From Blastocatellia bacterium (GTDB lineage Bacteria; Acidobacteriota; Blastocatellia; Chloracidobacteriales; JADJPF01), in the NCBI GenBank assembly GCA_025057015.1, contig JANWYG010000022.1:171862-235861 (forward strand): 64,000 nt of DNA, given 5' to 3'. The translations under genes were made by a program, and so were the position numbers. Positions 28,133 through 36,369 of the stretch are shown here, piece after piece. The notes beneath the pieces are model-generated. The model did no database searches. It had not been told where the DNA came from and saw nothing but the letters and a program-made list of their open reading frames with translations. Positions within the stretch are counted from its first letter, which is position 1. Every line of letters begins with the position of its first letter.

Positions 28133-28609
28133 TTACTCGCCAACGATCGCAGCTGTTTTGCTTAGCTGCCTTCTTAGCGTTCTTTCCAAAGCGGCCATCT
28201 CACCATCGTCAGATTCGTGATCATAGCCGCATAAGTGCAGGATTCCATGTATGATGAGTTTGCAAACTTCGTTCGTGAAAGTCAATCTTGCTGTTGCTGC
28301 CTGTCTTTCAGCAGTTTCTACCGAGATGACTAAATCGCCAAGGTGTTCATTAGCAGCGACATTTATCGTCGGACGGTGCTCTCTTTGAAGTGGCAAGCAA
28401 TCAACATACGAAAATGATAGCACATCTGTCGGAGTGTTCTTGCCGCGGTAACGACGATTTAGAGCTTGTATCTTTCGATCGCTGACAAATACAACACAAA
28501 CATTAGCCTGAGGAATTCCTAACCTTTCTAAAACTTTTTGTGCGAAAGTCTCAATTGGAGCAGGATTTATACGACGTCGTCGCTGCTTGTTTATGACAAT
28601 TACCGGCAT
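28133..28609 (-). CDS. ybeY: endoribonuclease YbeY
   Basis: A 158-residue metalloprotein with the diagnostic zinc motif HGILHLCGYDH (H-x3-H-x5-H) near residues 125-135 and the upstream VLSFSY segment. YbeY acts in 16S rRNA 3'-end maturation and ribosome quality control. It sits 1 bp after phoH and 2 bp before the CorC-type gene. The N-terminus is basic (VINKQRRRRI). Confidence 0.95.
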   Translation of the reverse strand: MPVIVINKQRRRRINPAPIETFAQKVLERLGIPQANVCVVFVSDRKIQALNRRYRGKNTPTDVLSFSYVDCLPLQREHRPTINVAANEHLGDLVISVETAERQAATARLTFTNEVCKLIIHGILHLCGYDHESDDGEMAALERTLRRQLSKTAAIVGE

Positions 28610-28610
28610 A

Positions 28611-29564
28611 TCAAAACTTTAGCTTGGCACTTTCGTCATATGCTTTGATTATCAGTTGTACTAGGTGATGGCGCACTACATCCTTCTCTGAGAAATAAAC
28701 CATGCTGATGCCTGGGACGCGAGCAAGTACTTGCTGGGCTTCCACCAAACCGCTGCGCCGGCCGCTCGGTAGATCTATCTGTGTTACGTCTCCTGTAATA
28801 ACCGCTTTTGAACCAAAGCCTAGCCTAGTAAGGAACATCTTCATTTGTTCGGTCGTAGTGTTTTGCGCCTCGTCAAGAATGATGAACGAATCGGCTAGCG
28901 TGCGACCACGCATGAACGCTAGCGGCGCTATTTCTATAATACGCTTTTCAAGTAACCGCGAGACCTTTTCATAGTCAGCTAAGTCAAATAAAGCGTCATA
29001 AAGCGGCCTCAAGTAGGGATCTACCTTGTCTTGTAGATCGCCCGGCAGGAAACCTAGCTTTTCTCCTGCTTCTACGGCTGGCCTACAGAGAACTATTCGG
29101 TTTACTCTCTTCGTCCAGAGAGCTTGCACTGCCATCGCTACGGCTAAGTAGGTCTTACCCGTGCCAGCAGGCCCTATGCCGAAGACTAGATCGTTTGTGG
29201 CAATAGCTTCTATGTAACGCCGTTGATTAGCTGAACGAGCTGTTACTACTTTCTTGCCTGTAGGATTGAAATAGTGTAGCTGTGAGAAATACTCCCTTAG
29301 AGAAAAAGCTCTGTCATCAGCTATTTGCTTGAAAGCTTGCTTTAGCTCATGACTGGAAATTACCTTACCTTCATCTATCAAGGCTGAAAAGTCTAGCAAT
29401 ATCTTTTCTACGACGGCTATGTCGCTTTCTCCACCGTCTAGCATAAGACCGTTACCTCGTACGCTTACCTTCACGTCAAAGAGTGACTCGAGGTACTTTA
29501 TGTTCTCGTCATACGTACCAAAAAGGACGTTTATGCCTTGCTCTGGGATAAGGATCTTTTTCAA
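28611..29564 (-). CDS. phoH: PhoH-family P-loop ATPase
   Basis: A 317-residue PhoH-like protein. A KH-like N-terminal segment (~15-70) precedes the ATPase with Walker A GPAGTGKT (~137-144) and Walker [12 protein letters not shown]. PhoH proteins are thought to act with YbeY in RNA metabolism. No ATG is available at the start; TTG codons at 29570 and 29564 are candidates, and the second is better spaced from GAGGGGG. First gene of the phoH-ybeY-corC operon. Confidence 0.93.
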   Translation of the reverse strand: MKKILIPEQGINVLFGTYDENIKYLESLFDVKVSVRGNGLMLDGGESDIAVVEKILLDFSALIDEGKVISSHELKQAFKQIADDRAFSLREYFSQLHYFNPTGKKVVTARSANQRRYIEAIATNDLVFGIGPAGTGKTYLAVAMAVQALWTKRVNRIVLCRPAVEAGEKLGFLPGDLQDKVDPYLRPLYDALFDLADYEKVSRLLEKRIIEIAPLAFMRGRTLADSFIILDEAQNTTTEQMKMFLTRLGFGSKAVITGDVTQIDLPSGRRSGLVEAQQVLARVPGISMVYFSEKDVVRHHLVQLIIKAYDESAKLKF

Positions 29565-29598
29565 ATACAAGCCCCCTCAGTAGTAAGTTTCAGCTTTT

Positions 29599-29616
29599 GG
29601 CAGACTTCGGTCTGCC
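29599..29616. other. UUCG-loop hairpin between phoH and rpsT
   Basis: GGCAGAC-TTCG-GTCTGCC is a perfect 7-bp stem with a TTCG tetraloop when read on the plus strand. It ends one base before the rpsT -35 box, so it is not in the rpsT transcript and would lie in the phoH leader (as CGAA loop). Its function is unclear. Confidence 0.45.
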
Positions 29617-29646
29617 TTGACATGATGTTTTTCTTGATAGTATACT
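29617..29646 (+). promoter_or_regulatory. promoter of rpsT
   Basis: A perfect -35 TTGACA (29617-29622), an 18-bp spacer and a -10 TATACT (29641-29646) end 37 bp before the rpsT ATG, whose Shine-Dalgarno is AAAAGGAG. Confidence 0.75.
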
Positions 29647-29682
29647 CACAGCTTCTCTAAAAATCAGCAAAAGGAGTATTTG

Positions 29683-30006
29683 ATGCCAAATCATCCGTCT
29701 GCTGCAAAGCGTGATCGGCAAGCCGAACGCCGCCGAAGCTTTAATCGTCGCAACCTTCGCAGAATGCGCACGGAAATCAAGAAGCTGCGTGCTGCCATTG
29801 CAGCCGCAAAAAAGGATTCCTCACAATCACAGGCTGCAGAAGTAGCCGCCGATCTTGCAGCGAAAAGGAAAGAGGAACTACAGAGCATGCTTAGGCATGT
29901 AGTCTCGATAATCGACCGTACCGCCGCAAAAGGTGTTATCCACAGGAATGCCGCTGCAAGGTACAAATCTCGCCTGACTGTTAAGTTCAACCAACTCATG
30001 GCTTGA
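29683..30006 (+). CDS. rpsT: 30S ribosomal protein S20
   Basis: A 107-residue, very basic protein. The N-terminus MPNHPSAAKRDRQAERRR is diagnostic of S20, which binds 16S rRNA early in small-subunit assembly. It is longer than the usual 85-90 residues because of an Ala/Ser-rich insert (~45-65) and extended C-terminus. The ATG at 29683 lies behind AAGGAG. Its last 11 bp overlap the convergent holA gene. Monocistronic. Confidence 0.95.
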   Translation: MPNHPSAAKRDRQAERRRSFNRRNLRRMRTEIKKLRAAIAAAKKDSSQSQAAEVAADLAAKRKEELQSMLRHVVSIIDRTAAKGVIHRNAAARYKSRLTVKFNQLMA

Positions 30007-30991
30007 GAAAGAGTTCGCATAAATAGAACTCTATTTGTAACTGTGGTTTGCCCAAAGAGTTCTTTATAGCATCGTCTACCTCAGCAGCACGGCGTAAACC
30101 GTGCTCTATCTGTTTTTGCTCCCATTTGCGTGCTCCAGCTAGAAACGACGCTAGCTTAAACGGTGGCATACCCGCTTGCTTAGCTATATCTTCGTTGGCT
30201 GATTTTGACTGTGACATCAATTTCACCACTAGCAGTTGCCGTAGTACTCTAGCTACTACGGCTAGTATTGCCAGCGGTTCAGTGCCGTCGAAAAGTAATC
30301 TTGCTGCAAGTCTACATACTTTCTCTTGTTCAGCGTCTACTAAAGCGTCTGCCAACTCGAAGAGTTCGTGCTCTCTCGATCGTGAGATAGTCAGTTGCAC
30401 ATCTTGTGTGGATATCTCCTTTTGGTTTGCTAACGCTGCTATTAGCTTCTCTAGAGCATTCTTTACCGTGAATAATTCTGTGCCAGTCGTAGCAATCAGA
30501 AGCTCAGCTGCAGCGGGTAGCAAGGTGTATCCATTGCTACGGGCATAATTTATTGCCCATCTGATGGCGTCACGCTCTTTGAGAATAGCTAGTTCATATA
30601 CCTCGCAGCTCCTGATTAGAGCAGAAGTAACACTGTAGCGCTTGTCTATCGATTCAGCATAAAAAACTACCGTAGTGCTTAGCTGCGGGTTCTTGAGATA
30701 GGCTTTTAGCAGCTCGAAGGCTTGCTCGTTTATTTTTTCGAAATCGGTCACTACGACCATCCTTCGTTCGCTAAACATAGGGTATTCTCTGGCCAGCGAT
30801 AGGAACTTTGCGATGCCGTCTGTGTGCAGAGAAACCTCTGAGTAATTGAAAGCTTCGGTTTCTGGTCTTAGCACAGCTCTTCGTAGCAGCGCCAGAGCTT
30901 CTTTTCGTAGGAACGTTTCTTGACCGTAGAGTAGATAAAGCTGAGCTATCTTACCGGCAGAAAGCTTTTTCTCCAGTTCGGCATAGCTCAT
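29996..30991 (-). CDS. holA: DNA polymerase III subunit delta
   Basis: A 331-residue clamp-loader delta subunit. The N-terminal signature LYGQETFLRKEALALLRR (~20-37) and the C-terminal helical collar region (NSLGKPQLQIEFYLCELF) match HolA. It opens the beta clamp within the gamma complex. It begins 1 bp inside the lptE stop (TAATG), and the lptE-holA order is conserved in many Gram-negatives. Its 3' end overlaps rpsT tail-to-tail by 11 bp. Confidence 0.93.
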   Translation of the reverse strand: MSYAELEKKLSAGKIAQLYLLYGQETFLRKEALALLRRAVLRPETEAFNYSEVSLHTDGIAKFLSLAREYPMFSERRMVVVTDFEKINEQAFELLKAYLKNPQLSTTVVFYAESIDKRYSVTSALIRSCEVYELAILKERDAIRWAINYARSNGYTLLPAAAELLIATTGTELFTVKNALEKLIAALANQKEISTQDVQLTISRSREHELFELADALVDAEQEKVCRLAARLLFDGTEPLAILAVVARVLRQLLVVKLMSQSKSANEDIAKQAGMPPFKLASFLAGARKWEQKQIEHGLRRAAEVDDAIKNSLGKPQLQIEFYLCELFLKP

Positions 30992-31497
30992 TACAGACCC
31001 TCCATCATAGTCGAAACTATACTGCGCGCAAAGTCTTTGGCGATGCGGTCTATTGCGGGATCGTCTTCGTTAAAGAAACTGCGCGGATCATCAGCAAGTT
31101 CGTATTCACCTCGAAAAATCAGGCGCTGATTGTCAAACAGCACTTTGTTTTGAACCTGATCTCGAATTACTACGCCAACCGTGATCGTCACTTCGAAGAC
31201 ACGTGTACGGTTGTTGTTGTCAAGCAGGATCGAACGAAAGGCAAAGTTGCGAATGTTTCCAGAAATCACGGCATCAGCATCGGCAGGATCAGAAACTACT
31301 CTAAACCGCGAGCTTCGGCGCAGTAATTCTCCTGTGACTGCAGCAGTAAATCGTTGATCGACCTTGTAGCGCACGCTGTCGTTACGGAAGGTTTGCACTG
31401 CAATGGTCTTAACGTGTGCTGGTAGACTACTACCTTTGCCAGCCAGACTGTATCCGCAAGGGCCAAGTAAAAGCAGCAATGAAAGTAAGGTTTTCAT
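30991..31497 (-). CDS. lptE: LPS-assembly lipoprotein LptE
   Basis: A 168-residue exported lipoprotein. The signal peptide ends in a lipobox LLGPCGYSL with the modified Cys at residue 14. The KTIAVQTFRNDS segment and overall alpha/beta layout fit LptE, the plug of the LptD outer-membrane translocon. It overlaps the upstream phosphorylase gene by 4 bp and touches holA by 1 bp. Its presence argues for an LPS-bearing outer membrane. Confidence 0.85.
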   Translation of the reverse strand: MKTLLSLLLLLGPCGYSLAGKGSSLPAHVKTIAVQTFRNDSVRYKVDQRFTAAVTGELLRRSSRFRVVSDPADADAVISGNIRNFAFRSILLDNNNRTRVFEVTITVGVVIRDQVQNKVLFDNQRLIFRGEYELADDPRSFFNEDDPAIDRIAKDFARSIVSTMMEGL

Positions 31498-32795
31498 ACT
31501 ACTTCTTTAATCATACTAGGGGCGGCTACAGCTTCGAAGCCGATCTCGTAGCATTCTAGCAGTTGCCGTTTTACAGCTTCGATTTTCTGTGGCTCATCGT
31601 AGAAGACTTTGCAAAGCGGCTGCCCTTGTTCTATGTAATCTCCTATCTTAGCTTCAATGTGTAGTCCGACGGCATAGTTAATCTCATCGTTTATCGTGCT
31701 ACGGCCGGCTCCAAGCGACATAGCTATTAGTCCGACTTTGCGAGTATCTATGCTTTTTACATACCCTGTAGTTTCAGATACTACTTCGCAAGAGTAGCGC
31801 GACTGTGGAAGTAGAGAGTAATCATCTATGAAGCGAGCATCTGCACCTTGAGCTTCTACCATTTGGCGGAACTTGTCGAGTGCTGCTCCGCTTGCTATGG
31901 CTTCTTGTGCGCGCAATCGGGCTTGGTCTAAATCTGTAGCTAATCTACTAAGCACTAGCATTCTGGCTGCTAGCTCTATGCAAAGGCCTAGAAAATCTGT
32001 TTTTGCGGCTCCTTTCATCGCTTCGACGGCCTCTATGACTTCGAGGGCATTACCTACGGCATAGCCTAGCGGCTGGTTCATGTCGGTAATGAGCGCCGTG
32101 GCAGCTTTACCCATTCGCTCGGCAGTATGAACTAGCGATTTGGCCAAGTTAAGAGCTGCCTCTTCGGTTTGCATAAATGCCCCAGAGCCGCATTTTACGT
32201 CGAATACTAATGCGTCTACTCCTTCAGCAAGCTTTTTGCTCATTATGCTAGCCGTAATTAATCCTATCGATTCTACGGTGGCTGTGGTGTCACGTATAGC
32301 ATAGATCCTGCGATCTGCCGGAGCTATTTCTTCGGTCTGACCGATAATGCAAGCTCCTACGGTCTTCACTACTTTGCGAAACTCATCAAGCGACAGTTGA
32401 GTATTAAATCCGGGTATGGCTTCCAACTTGTCGAGCGTGCCACCGCTATGGCCGAGTGCTCTACCGGAAATCATCGGGACACAACCGCCGAGCGAAGCTA
32501 TCAGCGGTGCCAGAAGTAGCGAAGTTTTATCTCCGACACCTCCTGTACTGTGCTTGTCTACCTTTGGTCGATCAATATCTGAAAAGTCCACTACTTTACC
32601 AGAAAAGAGCATTTCTTCGGTAAGTGCGGCTGTCTCCTCTTCGCTTAGACCGTTTAGATATGCTGCCATCAAAAATGCTGCCATCTGATAGTCGTGTATG
32701 CTGTCTGTTAGATAAGCTTTGACAAAGCTAGAGATTTCGCTTCTGGATAGTTGCTGTCTATCGCGCTTTTTCCTTATCACTTCTATGAGGTTCAT
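31494..32795 (-). CDS. deoA: pyrimidine-nucleoside / thymidine phosphorylase
   Basis: A 433-residue class II nucleoside phosphorylase that splits thymidine and/or uridine with phosphate. The signature KHSTGGVGDKTSLLLAPL lies at ~78-95; the substrate segment DALVFDVKCGSGAFM at ~190-205; the C-terminal barrel-sandwich domain has LHIEAKIGDYIEQGQPLCKV. Sequence alone does not separate thymidine-specific DeoA from broader Pdp. Located 8 bp after ispF and overlapping lptE. Together with cdd it provides pyrimidine salvage. Confidence 0.93.
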   Translation of the reverse strand: MNLIEVIRKKRDRQQLSRSEISSFVKAYLTDSIHDYQMAAFLMAAYLNGLSEEETAALTEEMLFSGKVVDFSDIDRPKVDKHSTGGVGDKTSLLLAPLIASLGGCVPMISGRALGHSGGTLDKLEAIPGFNTQLSLDEFRKVVKTVGACIIGQTEEIAPADRRIYAIRDTTATVESIGLITASIMSKKLAEGVDALVFDVKCGSGAFMQTEEAALNLAKSLVHTAERMGKAATALITDMNQPLGYAVGNALEVIEAVEAMKGAAKTDFLGLCIELAARMLVLSRLATDLDQARLRAQEAIASGAALDKFRQMVEAQGADARFIDDYSLLPQSRYSCEVVSETTGYVKSIDTRKVGLIAMSLGAGRSTINDEINYAVGLHIEAKIGDYIEQGQPLCKVFYDEPQKIEAVKRQLLECYEIGFEAVAAPSMIKEVV

Positions 32796-32803
32796 ATACT
32801 TTC

Positions 32804-33286
32804 TCAGCTTTTGTATATGAGTGCTACGGCAGTAGCTGCTATAGCCTCACAACGGCCTATAGCATCCATTTTTTCGTTTGTCTTTGCCTTGAGGCTAACT
32901 CTATCGATTGGGATCTGTAAAGCTTCGGCAAGTACTCGCCGCATTTCGGATATATAGGACTGCAGCTTTGGGCGCTCAGCATGTATCGTAACATCTACGT
33001 TGGATACTTCATAACCGGCATTTTTGACAAGCTCTAAAACGTCACACAGTAGCTTGACGCTGTAGCTACCTGCATAGCGTTCATCCGTATCGGGGAAGTG
33101 AGTTCCTATATCACCGAATGCTGCAGCGCCAAGTAAGGCATCACAAAGCGCATGACATACCACGTCAGCGTCCGAATGCCCTTGCAATCCTTGTGTGTGC
33201 GGTACTTCTACACCTGCAAGGATGAGCTTTCTACCTTCTGCTAGTCGATGAATGTCGTATCCTATACCTATCCGGAAGTCAACCAC
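32804..33286 (-). CDS. ispF: 2-C-methyl-D-erythritol 2,4-cyclodiphosphate synthase
   Basis: A 160-residue trimeric MEP-pathway enzyme that cyclises CDP-methylerythritol 2-phosphate. The metal site GYDIHRL (Asp/His) near residue 10 and the signatures GHSDADVVCHALCDALLGA and GDIGTHFPDTD are intact. A GTG start (MVDFRIGIGYDIH) fits the usual N-terminus. Shows isoprenoids are made by the non-mevalonate route. It leads the ispF-deoA-lptE-holA set. Confidence 0.97.
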   Translation of the reverse strand: MVDFRIGIGYDIHRLAEGRKLILAGVEVPHTQGLQGHSDADVVCHALCDALLGAAAFGDIGTHFPDTDERYAGSYSVKLLCDVLELVKNAGYEVSNVDVTIHAERPKLQSYISEMRRVLAEALQIPIDRVSLKAKTNEKMDAIGRCEAIAATAVALIYKS

Positions 33287-33379
33287 GTCTCTATTCTACT
33301 TTAACTGCTCTGCTTTTAACTACTCTGTGTTTTGGAGACTCGTGACTATAGGTTTCTGAACTTATCAGTTTTTTTCCTC

Positions 33380-33409
33380 TTGACAACTACTAGAGGGTGG
33401 AAGTAAAGT
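33380..33409 (+). promoter_or_regulatory. promoter upstream of the Fur-box small gene
   Basis: A perfect -35 TTGACA (33380-33385), an 18-bp spacer and a -10 TAAAGT (33404-33409), immediately followed by the Fur-box-like palindrome. Transcription would start inside that palindrome. Confidence 0.55.
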
Positions 33410-33412
33410 AAT

Positions 33413-33427
33413 TGAAAATGATTATCA
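33413..33427 (+). promoter_or_regulatory. Fur-box-like 7-1-7 palindrome
   Basis: TGAAAATGATTATCA matches the Fur 7-1-7 consensus (TGATAAT-n-ATTATCA) with a single mismatch. It lies 3 bp after the -10, where bound Fur would block initiation. A related FUR-family regulator (Zur, Mur) is possible. Confidence 0.65.
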
Positions 33428-33475
33428 GAGTCTATTTCACTATGTAGACATTATCCTCCGAATAAGTCTTTGGCC

Positions 33476-33502
33476 GCTGCCGGAGAGAGGCAGCTTTTTT
33501 TT
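33476..33502 (+). terminator. intrinsic terminator in the leader of the small gene
   Basis: GCTGCC (33476-33481) and GGCAGC (33489-33494) form a perfect 6-bp stem with a 7-nt loop, followed by eight T (33495-33502). It lies between the promoter and the Shine-Dalgarno GGAG (33503-33506) of the small gene and no plus-strand gene precedes it, so it looks like an attenuator. The upstream CCTCC (33455-33459) could pair with GGAG in the hairpin region or with the Shine-Dalgarno. Confidence 0.75.
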
Positions 33503-33515
33503 GGAGAAAAGGAAA

Positions 33516-33722
33516 ATGCACGACGATCATGATAGCAGGTCATATTGTCATGGGTTTCGGTGTCGCTCTGGATGTTTTCATATAGTGGTTGGTAGCGTTA
33601 TGCTCAGTCTCACACGCGAGCAGTTTCTACTTCTTGCCGAGGTAGTTGCTCAAATGTACGAGCGCCTTCATGAAGAGGTAGCAGAAGACGTCACCGAGTA
33701 TGAGCGTAGGCCGTTAATGTAG
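33516..33722 (+). CDS. small Cys/His-rich protein, likely metal-regulated
   Basis: A 68-residue protein. The first 25 residues hold six His/Cys (HDDHD, YCH, RCRSGCFH) plus several Asp; the rest is a short strand and one amphipathic helix (LSLTREQFLLLAEVVAQMYERL). From memory the C-x3-C-x-H / GSVMLSL pattern recalls small uncharacterised zinc-ribbon-like proteins (DUF6686 type), with low certainty. It is expressed from a promoter with a Fur-box and a leader terminator. The ATG has GGAG 9 nt upstream. Its last 55 bp overlap the 3' end of the convergent CapD-like gene. A role in metal handling is inference. Confidence 0.6.
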   Translation: MHDDHDSRSYCHGFRCRSGCFHIVVGSVMLSLTREQFLLLAEVVAQMYERLHEEVAEDVTEYERRPLM

Positions 33723-34750
33723 CAGCAGCTTGTTATGGTTTCTAGTAAGTGTCTAACAGCCGTAACGTTATAACTTGAAGTCTGTTTTCTGAGCTCTGTA
33801 AGAAGCTCAGGTATGGCGTCGAAGTGTTCGCCTGTGCTTACAAGTATGCTTTGATCTATACGGATAAACTCGTTTGTATCGGTTAGTTCTTCGACTAGTT
33901 TTTCGCCGGGGCGTATACCAGTAAATGCTATATCTATGTCTTTGAACGGCTTTAGCCCAGCTAAGCAGATCAGTTTGATTGCCAGGTCGAGTATGCGTGT
34001 CGGTACACCGGGATCTAAAACGAATACTTCACCCTTCTTGCCTATGCTTGCAGCTTTTAGTGTTAGACGAGCAGCTTCGGAGACAGTTATTAAGTATCTG
34101 ACCATGTCGCGATGCGTTACTGTCAGCGGACCGCCGCTTCTTATCTGTTCTTGAAAGATAGGGACTACAGAGCCAGGTGAGCCTATGACGTTGCCAAATC
34201 TTACCACTAAGTAAGTGGTGTTATACAAGTTCTGTAAGTGGGTAAGGACAAGCTCGGCGAGTTTTTTCGTTGCTCCCAAGACCGATTGAGGTCTGACAGC
34301 TTTGTCGGTCGAGATCAGAACAAACGTTTCTACGTCATGGTTCCCGGAAAGATTTGCTACTCTGTAAGTACCGAAGACGTTATTCTTCACTGCCTCGACA
34401 GGGTTAGCTTCAAGTAACGGCACGTGCTTATATGCTGCAGCATGCAGCACCACTGAAGGCTTATATTTGGATAAGATATACTCTGTAAACTCGCCGTCTG
34501 TTACATCGCCTATAAGTGGTAGGCTATGCTGTCGTGGTAGTTTTCTGTCGATTTCAAAGAGGGAGCCTTCTGCCCTATCGACTAGCAGAACGAGCCGAGG
34601 TGATAGCTTTAGGAGCTGTCTTACTAGCTCGTTGCCTATGTATCCTGCTGCTCCGGTTACGAGTACTACCTTGTCATTGAAGGCTGCAGCGGGGAGTTCT
34701 ATATCTATCTGCTTGCGTCCTAGTAGGGCTTCTTCTAGATTCTTTTCCAT
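33668..34750 (-). CDS. CapD/FlaA1-like nucleotide-sugar dehydratase/epimerase, soluble form
   Basis: A 360-residue short-chain dehydrogenase of the polysaccharide-biosynthesis CapD group. The Rossmann loop VTGAAGYIGNELVRQLL is at ~residues 31-47, STDKAVRPQSVLGATKKLAE at ~150-169 and the sugar-binding VVRFGNVIGSPGSVVPIF after it. Larger members (WbpM, FlaA-type of ~600 residues) carry four membrane helices before this domain; none are present here, as in FlaA1/PseB-type soluble enzymes. Probably acts on UDP-GlcNAc or a related sugar for surface polysaccharide. The last ~19 residues (CCYINGLRSYSVTSS) run beyond the usual end and overlap the small gene on the other strand. Confidence 0.85.
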   Translation of the reverse strand: MEKNLEEALLGRKQIDIELPAAAFNDKVVLVTGAAGYIGNELVRQLLKLSPRLVLLVDRAEGSLFEIDRKLPRQHSLPLIGDVTDGEFTEYILSKYKPSVVLHAAAYKHVPLLEANPVEAVKNNVFGTYRVANLSGNHDVETFVLISTDKAVRPQSVLGATKKLAELVLTHLQNLYNTTYLVVRFGNVIGSPGSVVPIFQEQIRSGGPLTVTHRDMVRYLITVSEAARLTLKAASIGKKGEVFVLDPGVPTRILDLAIKLICLAGLKPFKDIDIAFTGIRPGEKLVEELTDTNEFIRIDQSILVSTGEHFDAIPELLTELRKQTSSYNVTAVRHLLETITSCCYINGLRSYSVTSSATSS

Positions 34751-34884
34751 ATTTTGATTATCGGTTTACAGCTTGTTCTATAACTCTACTCGTTTACGCT
34801 TTGTCTATGTTTTGCTATTCTTACTTGCTGCTTTTGAAGGGCAGGGCTAGTGGCGGGCCACCTTCTACCAGGAGGACATAAGGG

Positions 34885-35277
34885 ATGTATAAAGTTAACA
34901 AGAGCGATGAGGAGTGGAGACAGCAGCTTACTGCTGAGCAATACTATGTGACTCGACGAAAGGGTACAGAACGACCTTTCACTGGTAAGTACTATAGGCA
35001 TAAGCAAAAGGGAAAGTATCTTTGTGTCTGTTGTGGAGCTGAGCTGTTTAGTTCTGAGACCAAGTATGATTCTGGCTGTGGTTGGCCTAGTTTTTGGTCT
35101 CCTATATCGAAGGACAGTATTGAAGAGGAAATGGACTATAGTTTTGGGATGATACGTGTGGAAGTCAAATGTAGTAACTGTGGGGCACATCTTGGGCACG
35201 TCTTTGATGACGGGCCGGAGCCTACATATCTTCGTTACTGTATTAATTCAGCAGCGCTTGATTTCAAGGATGAGTAA
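34885..35277 (+). CDS. msrB: peptide-methionine (R)-S-oxide reductase MsrB
   Basis: A 130-residue MsrB repairing methionine-R-sulfoxide. Catalytic Cys119 is in RYCINSAAL, the resolving-type Cys65 in DSGCGWPSF, and structural zinc ligands are Cys47/Cys50 and Cys96/Cys99. A strong Shine-Dalgarno AGGAGG lies 10 nt before the ATG. No signal peptide, so cytoplasmic. Upstream is the divergent CapD-like gene; a dienelactone-hydrolase-like gene follows after 69 bp. Confidence 0.97.
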   Translation: MYKVNKSDEEWRQQLTAEQYYVTRRKGTERPFTGKYYRHKQKGKYLCVCCGAELFSSETKYDSGCGWPSFWSPISKDSIEEEMDYSFGMIRVEVKCSNCGAHLGHVFDDGPEPTYLRYCINSAALDFKDE

Positions 35278-35346
35278 GACTGGATTGTCACTGATTCTAG
35301 TCTGGTGTATATCCGTCTGGGCTAACTTTTTGTGAGGAGAAACTGT

Positions 35347-36024
35347 ATGGGAGAAATGGTAACAATTCAGGCAAACGGACAGAGCACGCAAGGCTATCTT
35401 GCTGTGCCAGAAAGTGGTAAGGGAGCGGGCGTTGTGGTTCTGCAGGAATGGTGGGGACTTGTACCTCACATCAAGGAAGTTGTCGATAGGTTTGCAGCGG
35501 CTGGCTATGTTGCATTAGCGCCTGATCTCTATCATGGTGAGACGACCACTTCGCCTGACCGCGCTGGCAAGCTAATGATGAGTTTGCGGATAGATGAAGC
35601 TGAGAAGGAGATGCGGGCAGCTATAGAGTATCTACTTGCGCATTCTGCTGTCGAGCCGAAGCGTATAGGTACAGTTGGCTTTTGCATGGGAGGGCTGCTT
35701 TCGCTTTATGCTGCCTGCAAGAATCCTCAAGTGAATGCTTGTGTGATATTTTATGGAGGCTTTCCGGGAGTAGAACCGGATCTTGCAAGTTTACAAGCAC
35801 CGGTACTCGGACTTTATGCCGAGCGTGACGGTTTTGTAACCGTGGACTCGGTACGGCAGCTCGAAGCGAAGCTAAATCAGTTAGGCAAAAGTGCAGAGAT
35901 AAAAATATACGAAGGCTGCGATCATGCGTTTTTCAACGATCATCGTCCTGAAGTATACAACAAAGAGGCAGCCGAAGACGCTTGGCGTCGAGTGCTTGAC
36001 TTTTATGCGAAGCACTTGAGCTAG
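35347..36024 (+). CDS. dienelactone hydrolase family protein
   Basis: A 225-residue alpha/beta hydrolase of the dienelactone hydrolase group. The nucleophile is Cys113 (GFCMGG), with Asp161 (AERDGFV) and His193 (CDHAFFND), and the Glu of QEWWG (Glu34) matches the Glu that gates the Cys in Pseudomonas DLH. The ATG at 35347 follows GAGGAGAAACTGT; an ATG 15 bp upstream is in frame. Most such genes outside chlorocatechol clusters have unknown substrates, and no aromatic pathway genes are seen nearby. Confidence 0.9.
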   Translation: MGEMVTIQANGQSTQGYLAVPESGKGAGVVVLQEWWGLVPHIKEVVDRFAAAGYVALAPDLYHGETTTSPDRAGKLMMSLRIDEAEKEMRAAIEYLLAHSAVEPKRIGTVGFCMGGLLSLYAACKNPQVNACVIFYGGFPGVEPDLASLQAPVLGLYAERDGFVTVDSVRQLEAKLNQLGKSAEIKIYEGCDHAFFNDHRPEVYNKEAAEDAWRRVLDFYAKHLS

Positions 36025-36088
36025 TTTGTGAAAAAAATGAACTTTTTGCTTTGACCTGCGTCTACATTTTTAGACCTAGGAGGGAGTT

Positions 36089-36295
36089 ATGCGAAAGAAG
36101 TTGTTATTGCTGTTGCTTCTCGTTCTGTGTGCAGGTCAGATGCAAGATGTACAAAACTTGCGCAGCTTGTCTGCCGGAGTAAAGAAATTATTACGTCTTG
36201 ATAGTTCGGTTTCTTACTTGCAGAGTATCGACTACGCTGCGAAAGTCAACCTGAGTAAGCTTGCTGGCCTAGCAATTGAAAAGTTTCTTTCCTAG
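36089..36295 (+). CDS. small exported hypothetical protein
   Basis: A 68-residue protein with a very hydrophobic leader (MRKKLLLLLLLVLCAGQ). The Cys at residue 14 is in a weak lipobox context (LVLC). The mature part is short and unmatched. A strong Shine-Dalgarno (TAGGAGGGAGTT) and a terminator at 36326 support a genuine small gene. Confidence 0.6.
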   Translation: MRKKLLLLLLLVLCAGQMQDVQNLRSLSAGVKKLLRLDSSVSYLQSIDYAAKVNLSKLAGLAIEKFLS

Positions 36296-36325
36296 TCCTC
36301 CTCTTACTCTGGTGCTCTTGAGCTA

Positions 36326-36364
36326 CCTCTCCGTCCCTACGCAAAGGACGGGGAGGGCTTTCTT
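36326..36364 (+). terminator. terminator after the small exported protein gene
   Basis: CCTCTCCGTCC (36326-36336) pairs with GGACGGGGAGG (36346-36356) over 11 bp with one G-U, loop 9 nt, followed by GCTTTCTT. It may serve both the plus-strand gene and the minus-strand cupin gene ending at 36370. Confidence 0.65.
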
Positions 36365-36369
36365 CGAGT

